This document shows, in pieces, positions 23,709-32,093 of a DNA stretch of 33,093 bases. The notes beneath the pieces were generated by a model that worked only from the letters and a program-made list of their open reading frames with translations, searched no databases and was not told where the DNA came from. The stretch lies in assembly GCA_022821265.1 (NCBI GenBank), contig JAJEDW010000161.1, positions 1 to 33,093 on the forward strand, in the 5' to 3' direction. Position numbers and translations under genes: made by a program. The stretch comes from Acidobacteriota bacterium. GTDB lineage: Bacteria; Acidobacteriota; Terriglobia; 20CM-2-55-15. The first letter of the stretch is position 1; every line of letters starts with the position of its first letter.

Positions 23709-25277
23709 ATGAAACTGAAGCCGCTTGTCTTCCTGATGGCGCTGGGGGTCCTGGTTCGGCCCGCCGCCCCGCAGACCATGATCCACGACGACGTCCAGAC
23801 CGTGCTGCGGGCGGTGGCGGACGCCATGGGCACCGACAACGTCGAGACGCTCCGGATCACCGGGGCGCCGAACAGCACGATCCGCGCCCTGGGTCAGAGC
23901 TATACGACCCGGGTCGAGGGCCCGAACGTCGATTTTCCGACGCTGGCCATGCCGGCGTACACGCGCGTCATCGACTATAACGCCATGTACTCGCGGGAAG
24001 ATCTGACCCGGACTCAAGGCGACAACGAACCGTTCGGCGGAGGCCGCCAGCCGATTCCGGAGCAGCAGCAGGTGATCGTGAGCCGGGCCAACCACGCCTG
24101 GAACATGCAGGGGGATACGGTCGTGGCGCAACCGACGGCGGGGGACCAGCGGCTGATCGACCTCTACCTGACACCGCACGGGTTCGTCAAAGGCGCGCTG
24201 GCCGCCTCCGACGTCACCGCCGCCACGATCATGATGGCCATCGACGACGTGACGATGCAGAAGTCGGGCGGGCCCGCCGGCCGCCGGGTCACCTACATCG
24301 CCTACAGCGTCGGCGATTACCAGATCATGGGCGCCGTCGACGACCAGAACCTGGTGGAGCGGACACAGACCTGGCTGCCCCACGCGCTGCTGGGCGACAT
24401 GACCTGGCAATGGGACTACACCGGATACGAGGACCGCGGCGGCTTCATGTTCCCGAGCCGCCTGCACCACCACGCCGGCGACATCCGCAACGGCCCGCAT
24501 CACGGCATCAACGTCAATGTCGCCAGCGTCGAAGCGAACGTGGCCATTCCGCTGATGGCCGTTCCCGACGCCGTGCGCGAGGCCGCCACGGCTCCCGTTC
24601 GCGTGGAGTCGGAAGAAGTCGCCGACGGCGTGTGGCGCATCGCCGGCGGGTCGCACCACAGCATTGCCGTGGAGCTGGAAGACTCCTACGTGATGATCGA
24701 AGCTCCGTTGAGCGAGGAACGGTCCATCGCCGTGATCCAGGAAGCCCAACGCGTGATTCCCGACAAGCGGCTCACGCACCTGGCCATTACGCACCACCAC
24801 TTCGACCATTCCAGCGGGATGCGGACCTACGTGATCCATGGCGCGGAATTGGTGACGCACGAGGTGAGCCGCGACTTCTACCACGAGCTGGTCCTCTACC
24901 CCTATCCGCGACTGATGCAGCCGGACCTGCTCTCGACCTACTACCCGCGCATGGCGCCGGACAAGCTGCCCGTGTTCCACACGGTCGGTTCGGAAGCGCT
25001 CGTGATCGGCGATGACACTCGAAGCGTGGAGTTCCACTCCCTCGAGGGGTTGAATCACGCCGAGGACATGTTGATCGCCTATCTGCCGGACGAACGGATT
25101 CTGATCAACGCGGATCTCTACTCCCCGCCCGCGGGAGGCGGACCGGGAGCGTCCAACGCATCGGCCGTGTCGCTGCGGGAGAACATCGAGCGTCTGGGAC
25201 TGGACGTGGAACGCCACGTGGGAATCCACGGGGCGGTCGGTTCCCACGAGGACTTCCTCGAGGCGACCGCCAACTAG
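23709..25277 (+). CDS. Secreted metallo-beta-lactamase-fold hydrolase
   Basis: 522 residues from ATG 23709, which follows a near-perfect Shine-Dalgarno sequence. An N-terminal signal peptide (LKPLVFLMALGVLVRPAAPQ) suggests export. Residues about 25-300 form a domain of unknown function. The metallo-beta-lactamase domain follows, with the zinc motif H362-x-H364-x-D366-H367 (THHHFDHSSGM), a later EGLNHAEDMLIAYLPDERIL segment, and IHGAVGSHEDF near the end that supplies a further histidine. The substrate is unknown. It diverges from the DUF5916 outer-membrane protein gene, so the two may share an exported function. Confidence 0.85.
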   Translation: MKLKPLVFLMALGVLVRPAAPQTMIHDDVQTVLRAVADAMGTDNVETLRITGAPNSTIRALGQSYTTRVEGPNVDFPTLAMPAYTRVIDYNAMYSREDLTRTQGDNEPFGGGRQPIPEQQQVIVSRANHAWNMQGDTVVAQPTAGDQRLIDLYLTPHGFVKGALAASDVTAATIMMAIDDVTMQKSGGPAGRRVTYIAYSVGDYQIMGAVDDQNLVERTQTWLPHALLGDMTWQWDYTGYEDRGGFMFPSRLHHHAGDIRNGPHHGINVNVASVEANVAIPLMAVPDAVREAATAPVRVESEEVADGVWRIAGGSHHSIAVELEDSYVMIEAPLSEERSIAVIQEAQRVIPDKRLTHLAITHHHFDHSSGMRTYVIHGAELVTHEVSRDFYHELVLYPYPRLMQPDLLSTYYPRMAPDKLPVFHTVGSEALVIGDDTRSVEFHSLEGLNHAEDMLIAYLPDERILINADLYSPPAGGGPGASNASAVSLRENIERLGLDVERHVGIHGAVGSHEDFLEATAN

Positions 25278-25298
25278 ACGAGCGCCGGGTGCCGGCGC

Positions 25299-25697
25299 TC
25301 AATTCAGCGTGTCGGCCAGCGCCGACCGGATGATCCGGCGGTCCTCGGTCAGAAGCGTCGCGCCGAGCACGCGCGCCGTCGCCACGAGAATCCGGTCGGC
25401 CGGATCACGGTGAAAGGAGTCGGGCAACGCCGCGGATTCGGCCGCGACGGCGGGTGTTATCCCCGTCCGGCGCACCAGCGGGGGCGCCGTCGCCTTTTCG
25501 AGCCACTCGCGCAGGGGAACCGCCAGCCGGATGCGGCCCAAGCCGTGCAGAGCCGCGATTTCCCAAAGCGAGATGTCGGAAACGAGCACGGGGGATGACG
25601 GGCTCACCGACGCGACGACCTCCCGCTGCGCCGGCGAGAGTCGATCCGGATCGTTGACCCACGACAGGAGCACGTGCGTATCGAGCAACGCCGTCAC
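25299..25697 (-). CDS. VapC-type PIN-domain toxin
   Basis: 132 residues from a GTG start at 25697 that overlaps the antitoxin stop by 4 nt (GTGA). PIN nuclease acidic residues are visible: D6 in ALLDTHVLLSW, E46 in DISLWEIAAL, D98/D101 in HRDPADRILVATA and D119 in LLTEDRRI. These proteins cleave tRNA or rRNA when free of antitoxin. The set is complete, so the toxin is probably functional. The longer frame upstream to 25898 is antisense or out of frame to the antitoxin and was rejected. Confidence 0.9.
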   Translation of the reverse strand: MTALLDTHVLLSWVNDPDRLSPAQREVVASVSPSSPVLVSDISLWEIAALHGLGRIRLAVPLREWLEKATAPPLVRRTGITPAVAAESAALPDSFHRDPADRILVATARVLGATLLTEDRRIIRSALADTLN

Positions 25698-25933
25698 TGC
25701 CGGAGACTCTCCCAATGGTCTTCCGGGACGGCCGGCTCGATGATGTCGCCGACGACGGTCACGGTTCCCCGCAACTCGAATTGCGGATACTCCGAGTCCA
25801 TGTGGCTCGGGGGGCCCAACTCCGCCACCGGGCGTCCTCGCTTGAGGATGACCACGCGCTCTCCGGTCTCCCGAACACGATCCAGAATGGCCAGGCACCG
25901 GGCCTTGAAATCCGTCGCGTTGATAGTTTCCAT
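25694..25933 (-). CDS. Phd/YefM-family antitoxin
   Basis: 79 residues. The N-terminal Phd-type DNA-binding domain (METINATDFKARCLAILDRV, then ETGERVVILKRGRPVAEL) is followed by an acidic, flexible C-terminal part that would wrap the toxin (IIEPAVPEDHWESLRQ). It lies directly before and overlaps the PIN toxin gene. Such antitoxins usually repress their own operon, and an inverted repeat lies in the promoter just upstream. No ribosome binding site precedes the ATG. Confidence 0.9.
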   Translation of the reverse strand: METINATDFKARCLAILDRVRETGERVVILKRGRPVAELGPPSHMDSEYPQFELRGTVTVVGDIIEPAVPEDHWESLRQ

Positions 25934-25937
25934 AAGA

Positions 25938-25968
25938 CTAGTGTTAATGACCCGTCACTAGCTGTCAA
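25938..25968 (-). promoter_or_regulatory. phd-vapC promoter with candidate operator
   Basis: On the minus strand a perfect TTGACA (25968-25963) stands 16 nt from TAACAC (25946-25941), which ends 7 nt before the antitoxin ATG. Inverted hexamers CTAGTG (25938-25943) and CACTAG (25956-25961) bracket the spacer and -10, a good place for autorepression by the antitoxin. The operator role is inferred. Confidence 0.45.
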
Positions 25969-25971
25969 TGA

Positions 25972-25977
25972 TATGAT
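25972..25977 (+). promoter_or_regulatory. -10 box (TGa-TATGAT) of the DUF59 gene
   Basis: TATGAT, one base off consensus and preceded by TGa, points towards the DUF59 gene with a leader of about 20 nt. It lies beside the -35 of the divergent phd-vapC promoter, so the antitoxin could affect both genes. Confidence 0.4.
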
Positions 25978-26004
25978 TCGGACGCGCTTGGCGCCGGTTC
26001 ATAC

Positions 26005-26328
26005 ATGCATCCGGGCGACAAACTCTTCCTTGAGCAGCGCGTCCACGACGCGCTCCGGTCGTGCTTCGATCCGGAAATACCGGTCAACGTCTACGACCTG
26101 GGCCTGATCTACGACGTCGCGGTCACGGATGACGCCGGCGTGGTCATCCGCATGACATTGACCGCGCGCGACTGCCCGGCCGCCGGCTCGCTTCCCGGAG
26201 ACGTGGAACGGGCGGTCGCGGCCGTCGAAGGCGTATCCGGCGTTCGCGTCGAGCTGGTCTGGGATCCTCCGTGGCATCCGAGCCGCATCAGCGAACCGGC
26301 CCGGCACCAGCTCGGCCTCGTCGACTGA
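26005..26328 (+). CDS. MIP18/DUF59 family Fe-S assembly protein (SufT-like)
   Basis: A 107-residue single-domain protein with the family signature FDPEIPVNVYDLGLIYDVAV, then IRMTLTARDCPAAGSLPGDV and VELVWDPPW. MIP18/SufT/PaaD proteins help mature or insert Fe-S clusters in target enzymes. No suf or isc genes are nearby. The next operon contains bioB, an Fe-S enzyme, but a link is only suggestive because a secreted esterase gene lies between. No Shine-Dalgarno site is evident. Confidence 0.88.
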   Translation: MHPGDKLFLEQRVHDALRSCFDPEIPVNVYDLGLIYDVAVTDDAGVVIRMTLTARDCPAAGSLPGDVERAVAAVEGVSGVRVELVWDPPWHPSRISEPARHQLGLVD

Positions 26329-26363
26329 CCCGCCTTCCCCATGGCCACGCCCGGCCCGTGTGA

Positions 26364-26369
26364 TAGCCT
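26364..26369 (+). promoter_or_regulatory. -10 box (TGa-TAGCCT) of the esterase gene
   Basis: TAGCCT preceded by TGa, ending 7 nt before ATG 26377. It favours that start over the ATG at 26341 and fits the leaderless layout. It is a weak -10 match apart from the TAnnnT frame. Confidence 0.35.
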
Positions 26370-26376
26370 GCCAGGC

Positions 26377-27990
26377 ATGCTACGCATCGGCATGCTCGTC
26401 CTGGCGGCCGCGCTTGCGGCCATGCGGCCCGGGGCGGCGCAAGCGCCTGGCGAGGGGCCGCGTTTCGAGATTTCCGTACCCGCCGACGTGAGGCCGGAAC
26501 CGATCACCGGCCGCGTCTACGTGATGATCGCGCCGAGTTCCGCGCCCGAACCCTTCCTGCAGATCGGGCGGACGGGCATCCCGTTCTTCGGACGCGATAT
26601 CGAGGCGCTCGCTCCAGGCCAAGCCGCCGTCATCGACTCCAGCGACCTGGGCACGCCCATCGCGAGTCTTCGCGACATCCCCCCGGGCGAATACTGGGTA
26701 CAGGGGTTCGTCAACGTCTATTCGGAGTTCCGCCGCGCCGACGGCCACGTCGTCTGGATGCACGACGATCGATGGGAAGGACAACAGTGGAACCGCTCTC
26801 CGGGGAACCTGTACAGCGACGCCCGCCGCGTGTCGATCGATCCGTCGCGCGACGAGACGATCGCGCTGGTAGCGGTCCGCGTCATACCGCCGATCCGGAT
26901 TCCCCCGGACACGGAGTTCGTTCGGCGCTTCCGCTTCGAGAGTCCGATGTTGACCGAGTTCTGGCGGCGTCCGATCTACCTCGGAGCGACCGTGCTGTTG
27001 CCGCCCGGCTACGACGGCGGCGCCGAATCGTACCCGGTCGTTTATGAACAGGGGCACTTCTCGCTGGATGCGCCGGCGGGCTTCGACTACAGCTCGCGGT
27101 TTCGGCGGGAGTGGACGGGCGCGGATTTTCCCCGAATGCTGGTGGTGACGTTCCAGCACCCGAACCCATACTTCGACGATTCCTACGCGGTCAACTCCGT
27201 GAACGTCGGACCCTACGGCGATGCGATCATGCAGGAACTCATCCCTGAAATCGAACGCCGCTTCCGGGTCATCTCCGAACCCTGGGCCCGCGTTCTGACC
27301 GGGGGGTCGACCGGCGGCTGGGAAGCGCTGGCGCTGCAGATGTTCCACCCGGAGTTCTTCGGCGGGACATGGGCCTACTGTCCGGATCCGGTGGACTTTC
27401 ATGACGTCGAGCAGATCAACGTCTACGAGGACGCCAACGCCTTCTTCCGGGTCGTGGCGGGACGCCGGGTCCCCACGCCCAACACGCGCGAGATCGACGG
27501 CAGCATCCGGCTGACTTCCCGGCAGCGCAACCACTTCGAGCTGGTCAACGGCACGCGCGGCCGGTCGGGCGAGCAGCTCGACATCTGGTCGGCCGTCTTC
27601 GGCCCCCTGGGCGACGACGGATACTTCAAGCCCCTGTTCGACAAGTTCACGGGCGAAATGGACCGCGAGGTCGCCCGGTACTGGATAGAAAACTACGATC
27701 TTCGGTACTACCTCGAGCGTCACTGGGCGGAAATCGGCCCCCACCTGGCCGGCAAACTGCACGTGTACACGGGGACGATGGACAATTTCTATCTCAACAA
27801 CGCGACCCGGATGCTCGAGGAATGGCTCGAAACGACCTCGGATCCGTACTATGCGGGCTATTTCGAATACGGGGAAGGCGTGGGCCACTGCTACACCGGC
27901 CGCGTCTCGGAAGCGGAACGCCTCCGGGAAATCGCCGAGTACATGTCGAGCCGCAAGCCGGAGGGAGCTTCCTCGTCCTGGACTCCATAG
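26377..27990 (+). CDS. Secreted esterase-family alpha/beta hydrolase
   Basis: 537 residues with a signal peptide (MLRIGMLVLAAALAAMRPGA, cleavage near AQA). Residues about 30-190 form a beta-rich N-terminal domain (GRVYVMIAP, IPPGEYWVQGFVNVY). The rest resembles the putative esterase family (PF00756): a strand YLGATVLLPPGYDGG, nucleophile elbow GGSTGGWEAL with the likely catalytic serine, and a late histidine candidate in EGVGHCYTGR. The substrate is unknown; related proteins act on ester-linked sugars or siderophores. An upstream ATG (26341) adds 12 residues that would spoil the signal peptide. The gene ends 45 nt before bioB. Confidence 0.82.
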   Translation: MLRIGMLVLAAALAAMRPGAAQAPGEGPRFEISVPADVRPEPITGRVYVMIAPSSAPEPFLQIGRTGIPFFGRDIEALAPGQAAVIDSSDLGTPIASLRDIPPGEYWVQGFVNVYSEFRRADGHVVWMHDDRWEGQQWNRSPGNLYSDARRVSIDPSRDETIALVAVRVIPPIRIPPDTEFVRRFRFESPMLTEFWRRPIYLGATVLLPPGYDGGAESYPVVYEQGHFSLDAPAGFDYSSRFRREWTGADFPRMLVVTFQHPNPYFDDSYAVNSVNVGPYGDAIMQELIPEIERRFRVISEPWARVLTGGSTGGWEALALQMFHPEFFGGTWAYCPDPVDFHDVEQINVYEDANAFFRVVAGRRVPTPNTREIDGSIRLTSRQRNHFELVNGTRGRSGEQLDIWSAVFGPLGDDGYFKPLFDKFTGEMDREVARYWIENYDLRYYLERHWAEIGPHLAGKLHVYTGTMDNFYLNNATRMLEEWLETTSDPYYAGYFEYGEGVGHCYTGRVSEAERLREIAEYMSSRKPEGASSSWTP

Positions 27991-28020
27991 CGCCGGTGAG
28001 CGCGCGCCGGCCCGTTCCGC

Positions 28021-28026
28021 TATAAT
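28021..28026 (+). promoter_or_regulatory. Consensus -10 box (TATAAT) of the biotin operon
   Basis: An exact TATAAT ends 9 nt before the bioB ATG, so transcription should begin within about three bases of it. No -35 match and no Shine-Dalgarno site were seen. No BirA-type operator was recognised around it. Confidence 0.5.
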
Positions 28027-28035
28027 TGCCTCCCC

Positions 28036-29013
28036 ATGAATGCTCGAGCGACCCCGGCGGGTGTGCGTTCCGATTGGACGCGGGAGGAGATCGCGGCGAT
28101 CTACGACCAACCTCTGCTGGATCTGGTGGGTCGGGCGCGGCAGATCCACCAGCGGCACCACCCATCGCGCGACCTTCAGCTCTGCCAACTCATCTCGGTC
28201 AAGACGGGCGGCTGCCCCGAAGACTGCGCCTATTGCCCCCAGAGCGCGCACTACGACACCGGAGTGGATAACGAAAAGCTGCTCGACGTGGACGCCGTGC
28301 TCGGCGCGGCGCAATCGGCCAAGGCGCAGGGCGTCCACCGGTTCTGCATGGGCGCGGCGTGGCGCGACGTCCGGGACGGACCGGAGTTCGAGAAGGTGCT
28401 CCGGATGGTCCGGGGCGTCGCGGCGCTGGGCATGGAAACCTGTTGCACGCTGGGCATGCTGAACGAATCCCAGGCCGAACGGCTGGCCGAAGCGGGATTG
28501 CACGCCTACAACCACAACCTGGACACCTCGCCGGAGTACTACGACAGGATCATCACGACGCGAACCTACCAGGAGCGCCTCGATACGCTGGCGGCGGTCC
28601 GCAAGGCCGGTATCACCGTGTGCTCGGGCGGTATCATCGGCATGGGTGAATCCGACGCGGACCGTGTGGGACTCCTGCACCAGTTGGCCAGCCTGGACCC
28701 GCATCCCGAGAGCGTGCCCATCAACGTGCTGGTCCGCGTCGACGGGACCCCCCTGGCCGGCTCCGAGTCGATCGACTCGCTGACGCTGGTCCGGACGATC
28801 GCCACCGCGCGATGCGTGATGCCCACGTCCCGGGTCCGGCTGAGCGCCGGACGACGGTCCCTGAACCGCGAGGCCGTCACGCTGTGTTTCCTGGCGGGGG
28901 CGAATTCCATCTTCGTCGGGGACAAGCTCCTGACGACTCCCAACCCGGAACGGTCCGAAGACACGGAGCTCCTGGAAACGCTCGATCTGGTCCCCACGGG
29001 CCATGAGGCTTGA
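28036..29013 (+). CDS. bioB: Biotin synthase
   Basis: A 325-residue radical SAM enzyme that inserts sulfur into dethiobiotin, the last step of biotin synthesis. The radical SAM cluster motif is C60-x3-C64-x2-C67 ([13 protein letters not shown]). Other conserved parts are [42 protein letters not shown] and [11 protein letters not shown], the last with the arginine that coordinates the auxiliary [2Fe-2S] cluster. The final KLLTTPNP segment is typical. bioF starts inside its last codons (11-nt overlap). It heads the operon bioB-bioF-bioD-bioA. Confidence 0.97.
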   Translation: MNARATPAGVRSDWTREEIAAIYDQPLLDLVGRARQIHQRHHPSRDLQLCQLISVKTGGCPEDCAYCPQSAHYDTGVDNEKLLDVDAVLGAAQSAKAQGVHRFCMGAAWRDVRDGPEFEKVLRMVRGVAALGMETCCTLGMLNESQAERLAEAGLHAYNHNLDTSPEYYDRIITTRTYQERLDTLAAVRKAGITVCSGGIIGMGESDADRVGLLHQLASLDPHPESVPINVLVRVDGTPLAGSESIDSLTLVRTIATARCVMPTSRVRLSAGRRSLNREAVTLCFLAGANSIFVGDKLLTTPNPERSEDTELLETLDLVPTGHEA

Positions 29014-30160
29014 GCCTCGATCCCCGGCCGGGCAGACTGGCGACCGCCTCGGCGAAACACTCGACCGGCTTCGCGCCGAGGGCCGGTACCGTGAACTGAG
29101 CGTCCTCGAAACGCCGGAATTCTCATCGAACGATTACCTGGGACTAGCGCGCAGCCCGGAACTGGCGGAAGCGGTCGTTCGCGCCGTGCGAACCTCCGAC
29201 CGGGTGGCGTCGACCGGTCCCCGGCTGCTGTCGGGCAACGCTCCGGAATGGGAGGCGCTGGAAGCGGAGTTCGCGGAGTTCGCCGGGATGGAAGCGGCGC
29301 TTTACTTCGGCTCGGGTTACGCGGCGAACGTCGGCCTTCTCGGCGCGCTGCTCCGCCCCGAGGACACCGTGTACTCGGACGCGCTGAATCACGCCAGTTT
29401 GATCGACGGCATTCGGCTTTCGCGTGCGAATACGGTCGTCTTCCCGCACCTCGATTTCGATTTCCTGGAAGACGCGTTGACCGTCGACGCCGGAACCGGA
29501 GAGCGATTCATCGTCGTCGAAAGCGTGTTCAGCATGGACGGAGACCGTTCCCCGATGGACGATCTGATCGTCCTGGCGGAACGCTTCGGCGCAGGTCTGA
29601 TTATCGACGAGGCCCATGCGGTGGGCGTGTTCGGCCGGCGCGGACAAGGGTTGATACCCGACGCCTTGCGGTCGTCCGAGCCGTTGGTGGCGGCAGTCTA
29701 CACGTGCGGCAAGGCCCTGGCCTCACCCGGCGCGTTCGTCGCCGGCTCGGGCCGCCTCAAGCGATTTCTCGTCAACAAGGCGCGGACCTTCGTGTACAGC
29801 ACGGCCCTGCCTCCGTACGTCGCCTCTCACGTTTCGGCCGCGCTCCGATTCTCGGCCAACGCCGATGGCGCGCGCCTCCGGCTCCATGAACGCGCGCGGC
29901 GCCTGCGGTCCGGCCTGTCGAACCGGAACGTCGACATCGGCCGAAGCGACACGCAGATCGTGCCCTTGATGTTCGGCTCCAGCCAGCGCGCCGTGGCCGC
30001 GGCCGAGAGTTTGACGGCGGCCGGCTTCACGGTCCGGCCCATTCGTCCGCCGACGGTGCCGGAGGGTACGGACCGCATTCGCCTGACCGTGACCGCCGAC
30101 ACGCGCCCCGCTGCCATCGACGGGCTGATCCGGGCCGTAGCGGGGGCCGAGCGGCCGTGA
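29003..30160 (+). CDS. bioF: 8-amino-7-oxononanoate synthase
   Basis: A 385-residue PLP enzyme that condenses pimeloyl-thioester with alanine. It has the family start [31 protein letters not shown], the [12 protein letters not shown] region, the [13 protein letters not shown] motif whose aspartate binds the PLP ring, and Schiff-base lysine K237 in [17 protein letters not shown]. It overlaps bioB by 11 nt and shares a 4-nt overlap with bioD. Confidence 0.95.
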   Translation: MRLEPRSPAGQTGDRLGETLDRLRAEGRYRELSVLETPEFSSNDYLGLARSPELAEAVVRAVRTSDRVASTGPRLLSGNAPEWEALEAEFAEFAGMEAALYFGSGYAANVGLLGALLRPEDTVYSDALNHASLIDGIRLSRANTVVFPHLDFDFLEDALTVDAGTGERFIVVESVFSMDGDRSPMDDLIVLAERFGAGLIIDEAHAVGVFGRRGQGLIPDALRSSEPLVAAVYTCGKALASPGAFVAGSGRLKRFLVNKARTFVYSTALPPYVASHVSAALRFSANADGARLRLHERARRLRSGLSNRNVDIGRSDTQIVPLMFGSSQRAVAAAESLTAAGFTVRPIRPPTVPEGTDRIRLTVTADTRPAAIDGLIRAVAGAERP

Positions 30161-30792
30161 ACGACCTGTTCGTGACGGGGACCGACACCGAGGTCGGAAA
30201 GACGATCCTGTCCGCGATGCTCACCGCGGCGCTCGACGCCGCGTACTGGAAGCCTCTCCAGACGGGGCGCGAGGGCGGGAATCAGCCGACCGACCGGGAA
30301 ACGGTCATGCGCGCCGCGGGCATCGACGCGTCACGGGCTCCCGCCGAAAGCCACGTCTTCGATCCTCCCGTATCGCCGCACCTGGCGGCCCGGTGGGCCG
30401 GCGTGACCATCGACCTTGCGGCGATCGCGCGGCCGGAAACGGATCGGCGCCTGGTCATCGAAGGGGCCGGCGGCGCGCTCGTGCCGATCAACGACGCGGA
30501 TTCCATGATCGATCTCATGCGCCGTTTCGGGGCGCCCGTCGTGATCGCGGCGCGCACGACGCTGGGAACCATCAACCACACGCTGTTGACGGTGGAAGCC
30601 GTCCGGCGCGCCGGCCTGCCGTTGGCCGGCGTCGTCATGATCGGTTCGGAGAATCGCGACAACCGGGCCGCGATCGAGCACTATGGCAAGGTCGCCGTCG
30701 TCGGTTGGATCCCGCCGCTCCCGCGGATCGACCGCACCGCGCTGCTCGACGTTTTCGAGAACCACTTCGACAGGACCGACTTCAATGTCTGA
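30157..30792 (+). CDS. bioD: ATP-dependent dethiobiotin synthetase
   Basis: A 211-residue enzyme that closes the ureido ring of dethiobiotin using CO2 and ATP. It starts at GTG 30157 in a GTGA overlap with the bioF stop. The P-loop variant GTDTEVGKT lies at about residues 8-16. WKPLQTG, EGAGGALVPIND, RTTLGTINHTLLT and the GVVMIGSENRDN region follow in the expected order. The stop overlaps the bioA start by 8 nt. Confidence 0.95.
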   Translation: MNDLFVTGTDTEVGKTILSAMLTAALDAAYWKPLQTGREGGNQPTDRETVMRAAGIDASRAPAESHVFDPPVSPHLAARWAGVTIDLAAIARPETDRRLVIEGAGGALVPINDADSMIDLMRRFGAPVVIAARTTLGTINHTLLTVEAVRRAGLPLAGVVMIGSENRDNRAAIEHYGKVAVVGWIPPLPRIDRTALLDVFENHFDRTDFNV

Positions 30793-32086
30793 CGAACTCC
30801 GCATCTGGCATCCGTTCACGCACCCGACACTCGATCCCGATCCGATCCGGATCGAACGCGCCGAGGGTGTCCACCTGTACACGAGCGACGGCCGGCAACT
30901 GATCGACGCGATTTCGTCGTGGTGGGTCAATATCCACGGTCACGCGCATCCGCGGATCGCGGCGGCCATCGCCGAGCAGGCCCGGACGCTCGAGCACGTG
31001 ATCTTCGCGGGCGTCACCCACGGACCGGCCGCCTGCCTGGCGTCGAGGCTGCGCCGCGTCGTGCCGGCCGGGCTCGATCACGTTTTTTTCTCCGACAACG
31101 GCTCGACGGCCGTGGAAGTGGCCGTCAAGATGGCCCTCCAGTACTGGAAGAACCGGGGAGATGCGCGGCGCCAGCGGATCGTGGCGCTGGAACACGCCTA
31201 TCACGGCGATACCGCCGGCACGATGTCGCTCAGCGCGGATTCCCCGTTCACCGACGCGTTCGCGTCCATGCGGTTCCCGGTGCTCCGAGCCCACTCGGCG
31301 TATTGTCACCGCTGTCCGGTCGGAAAGGAGTGGGGGAGTTGCGAGATCGACTGCCTGGATCGACTCGAGCAGTTGCTCCAGGAACGGTCCGATGAAATCG
31401 CCGCGGTCATCGTCGAGCCGCTGCTTCAGGGCGCGGGGGGCATGATCGTCCACCCGCCCGCCTTCCTGGAAGGCGCCGCGCGGCTGGCGCGGGAACACGG
31501 CGTGCTGCTGATCGCCGACGAAGTCCTCACGGGCTTCGGACGCACGGGGACGATGTTCGCCTGCGAGCGCGCCGGCGTCACGCCCGACATCCTGTGTCTC
31601 TCGAAGGGCCTGACCGGCGGTTTCATGCCGTTCGCGGCCACGCTGTGCTCGGACCGCGTCCACGACGCCTTTGCGGGACCGGATCGGACGCACACGTTCT
31701 TCCACGGGCATTCCTACGCCGGGAACCCGATGGGCTGCGCGGCGGCCGTGGCAAGCCTGAACGTCTTCGAAACGGAACCGGTGTTCGAGCGGATCGCACG
31801 GATCGAGAGCATCCACCGGGAGCGGCTGCCGCTGCTGGCGAGCCACGCAACCGTCGGAGACATCCGAACGATCGGTACCGTCGCCGCCGTCGAGCTCGAG
31901 ACCGGAGATCACGGTTATCTCTCCGACGTCCGGCCGAAGCTGTACCGGTATTTCATCGACCACGGCGTTCTGCTGCGCCCGTTGGGCAACGTGATCTACA
32001 TCCTGCCGCCGTATGTCATCCGGCCCGAGGAATTGCACCACGTCTACGACACGGTGAACGACGCGATCGCTTTCGTTACCCGATAA
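30785..32086 (+). CDS. bioA: Adenosylmethionine-8-amino-7-oxononanoate aminotransferase
   Basis: 433 residues; a PLP aminotransferase that uses SAM as amino donor to make 7,8-diaminononanoate. The N-terminus (IWHPFTHPTLDPDP), SSWWVNIHGHAHP, FFSDNGSTAVEVAVKMALQY, HAYHGDTAGTMS, LLIADEVLTGFGRTG and the PLP lysine K274 (CLSKGLTGGFMP) are all typical. The ATG at 30785 is preferred over the longer frame to 30683, which lies inside bioD. It is the last gene of the overlapping biotin operon; xthA follows 7 nt later. Confidence 0.96.
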   Translation: MSDELRIWHPFTHPTLDPDPIRIERAEGVHLYTSDGRQLIDAISSWWVNIHGHAHPRIAAAIAEQARTLEHVIFAGVTHGPAACLASRLRRVVPAGLDHVFFSDNGSTAVEVAVKMALQYWKNRGDARRQRIVALEHAYHGDTAGTMSLSADSPFTDAFASMRFPVLRAHSAYCHRCPVGKEWGSCEIDCLDRLEQLLQERSDEIAAVIVEPLLQGAGGMIVHPPAFLEGAARLAREHGVLLIADEVLTGFGRTGTMFACERAGVTPDILCLSKGLTGGFMPFAATLCSDRVHDAFAGPDRTHTFFHGHSYAGNPMGCAAAVASLNVFETEPVFERIARIESIHRERLPLLASHATVGDIRTIGTVAAVELETGDHGYLSDVRPKLYRYFIDHGVLLRPLGNVIYILPPYVIRPEELHHVYDTVNDAIAFVTR

Positions 32087-32093
32087 TCGCCGC

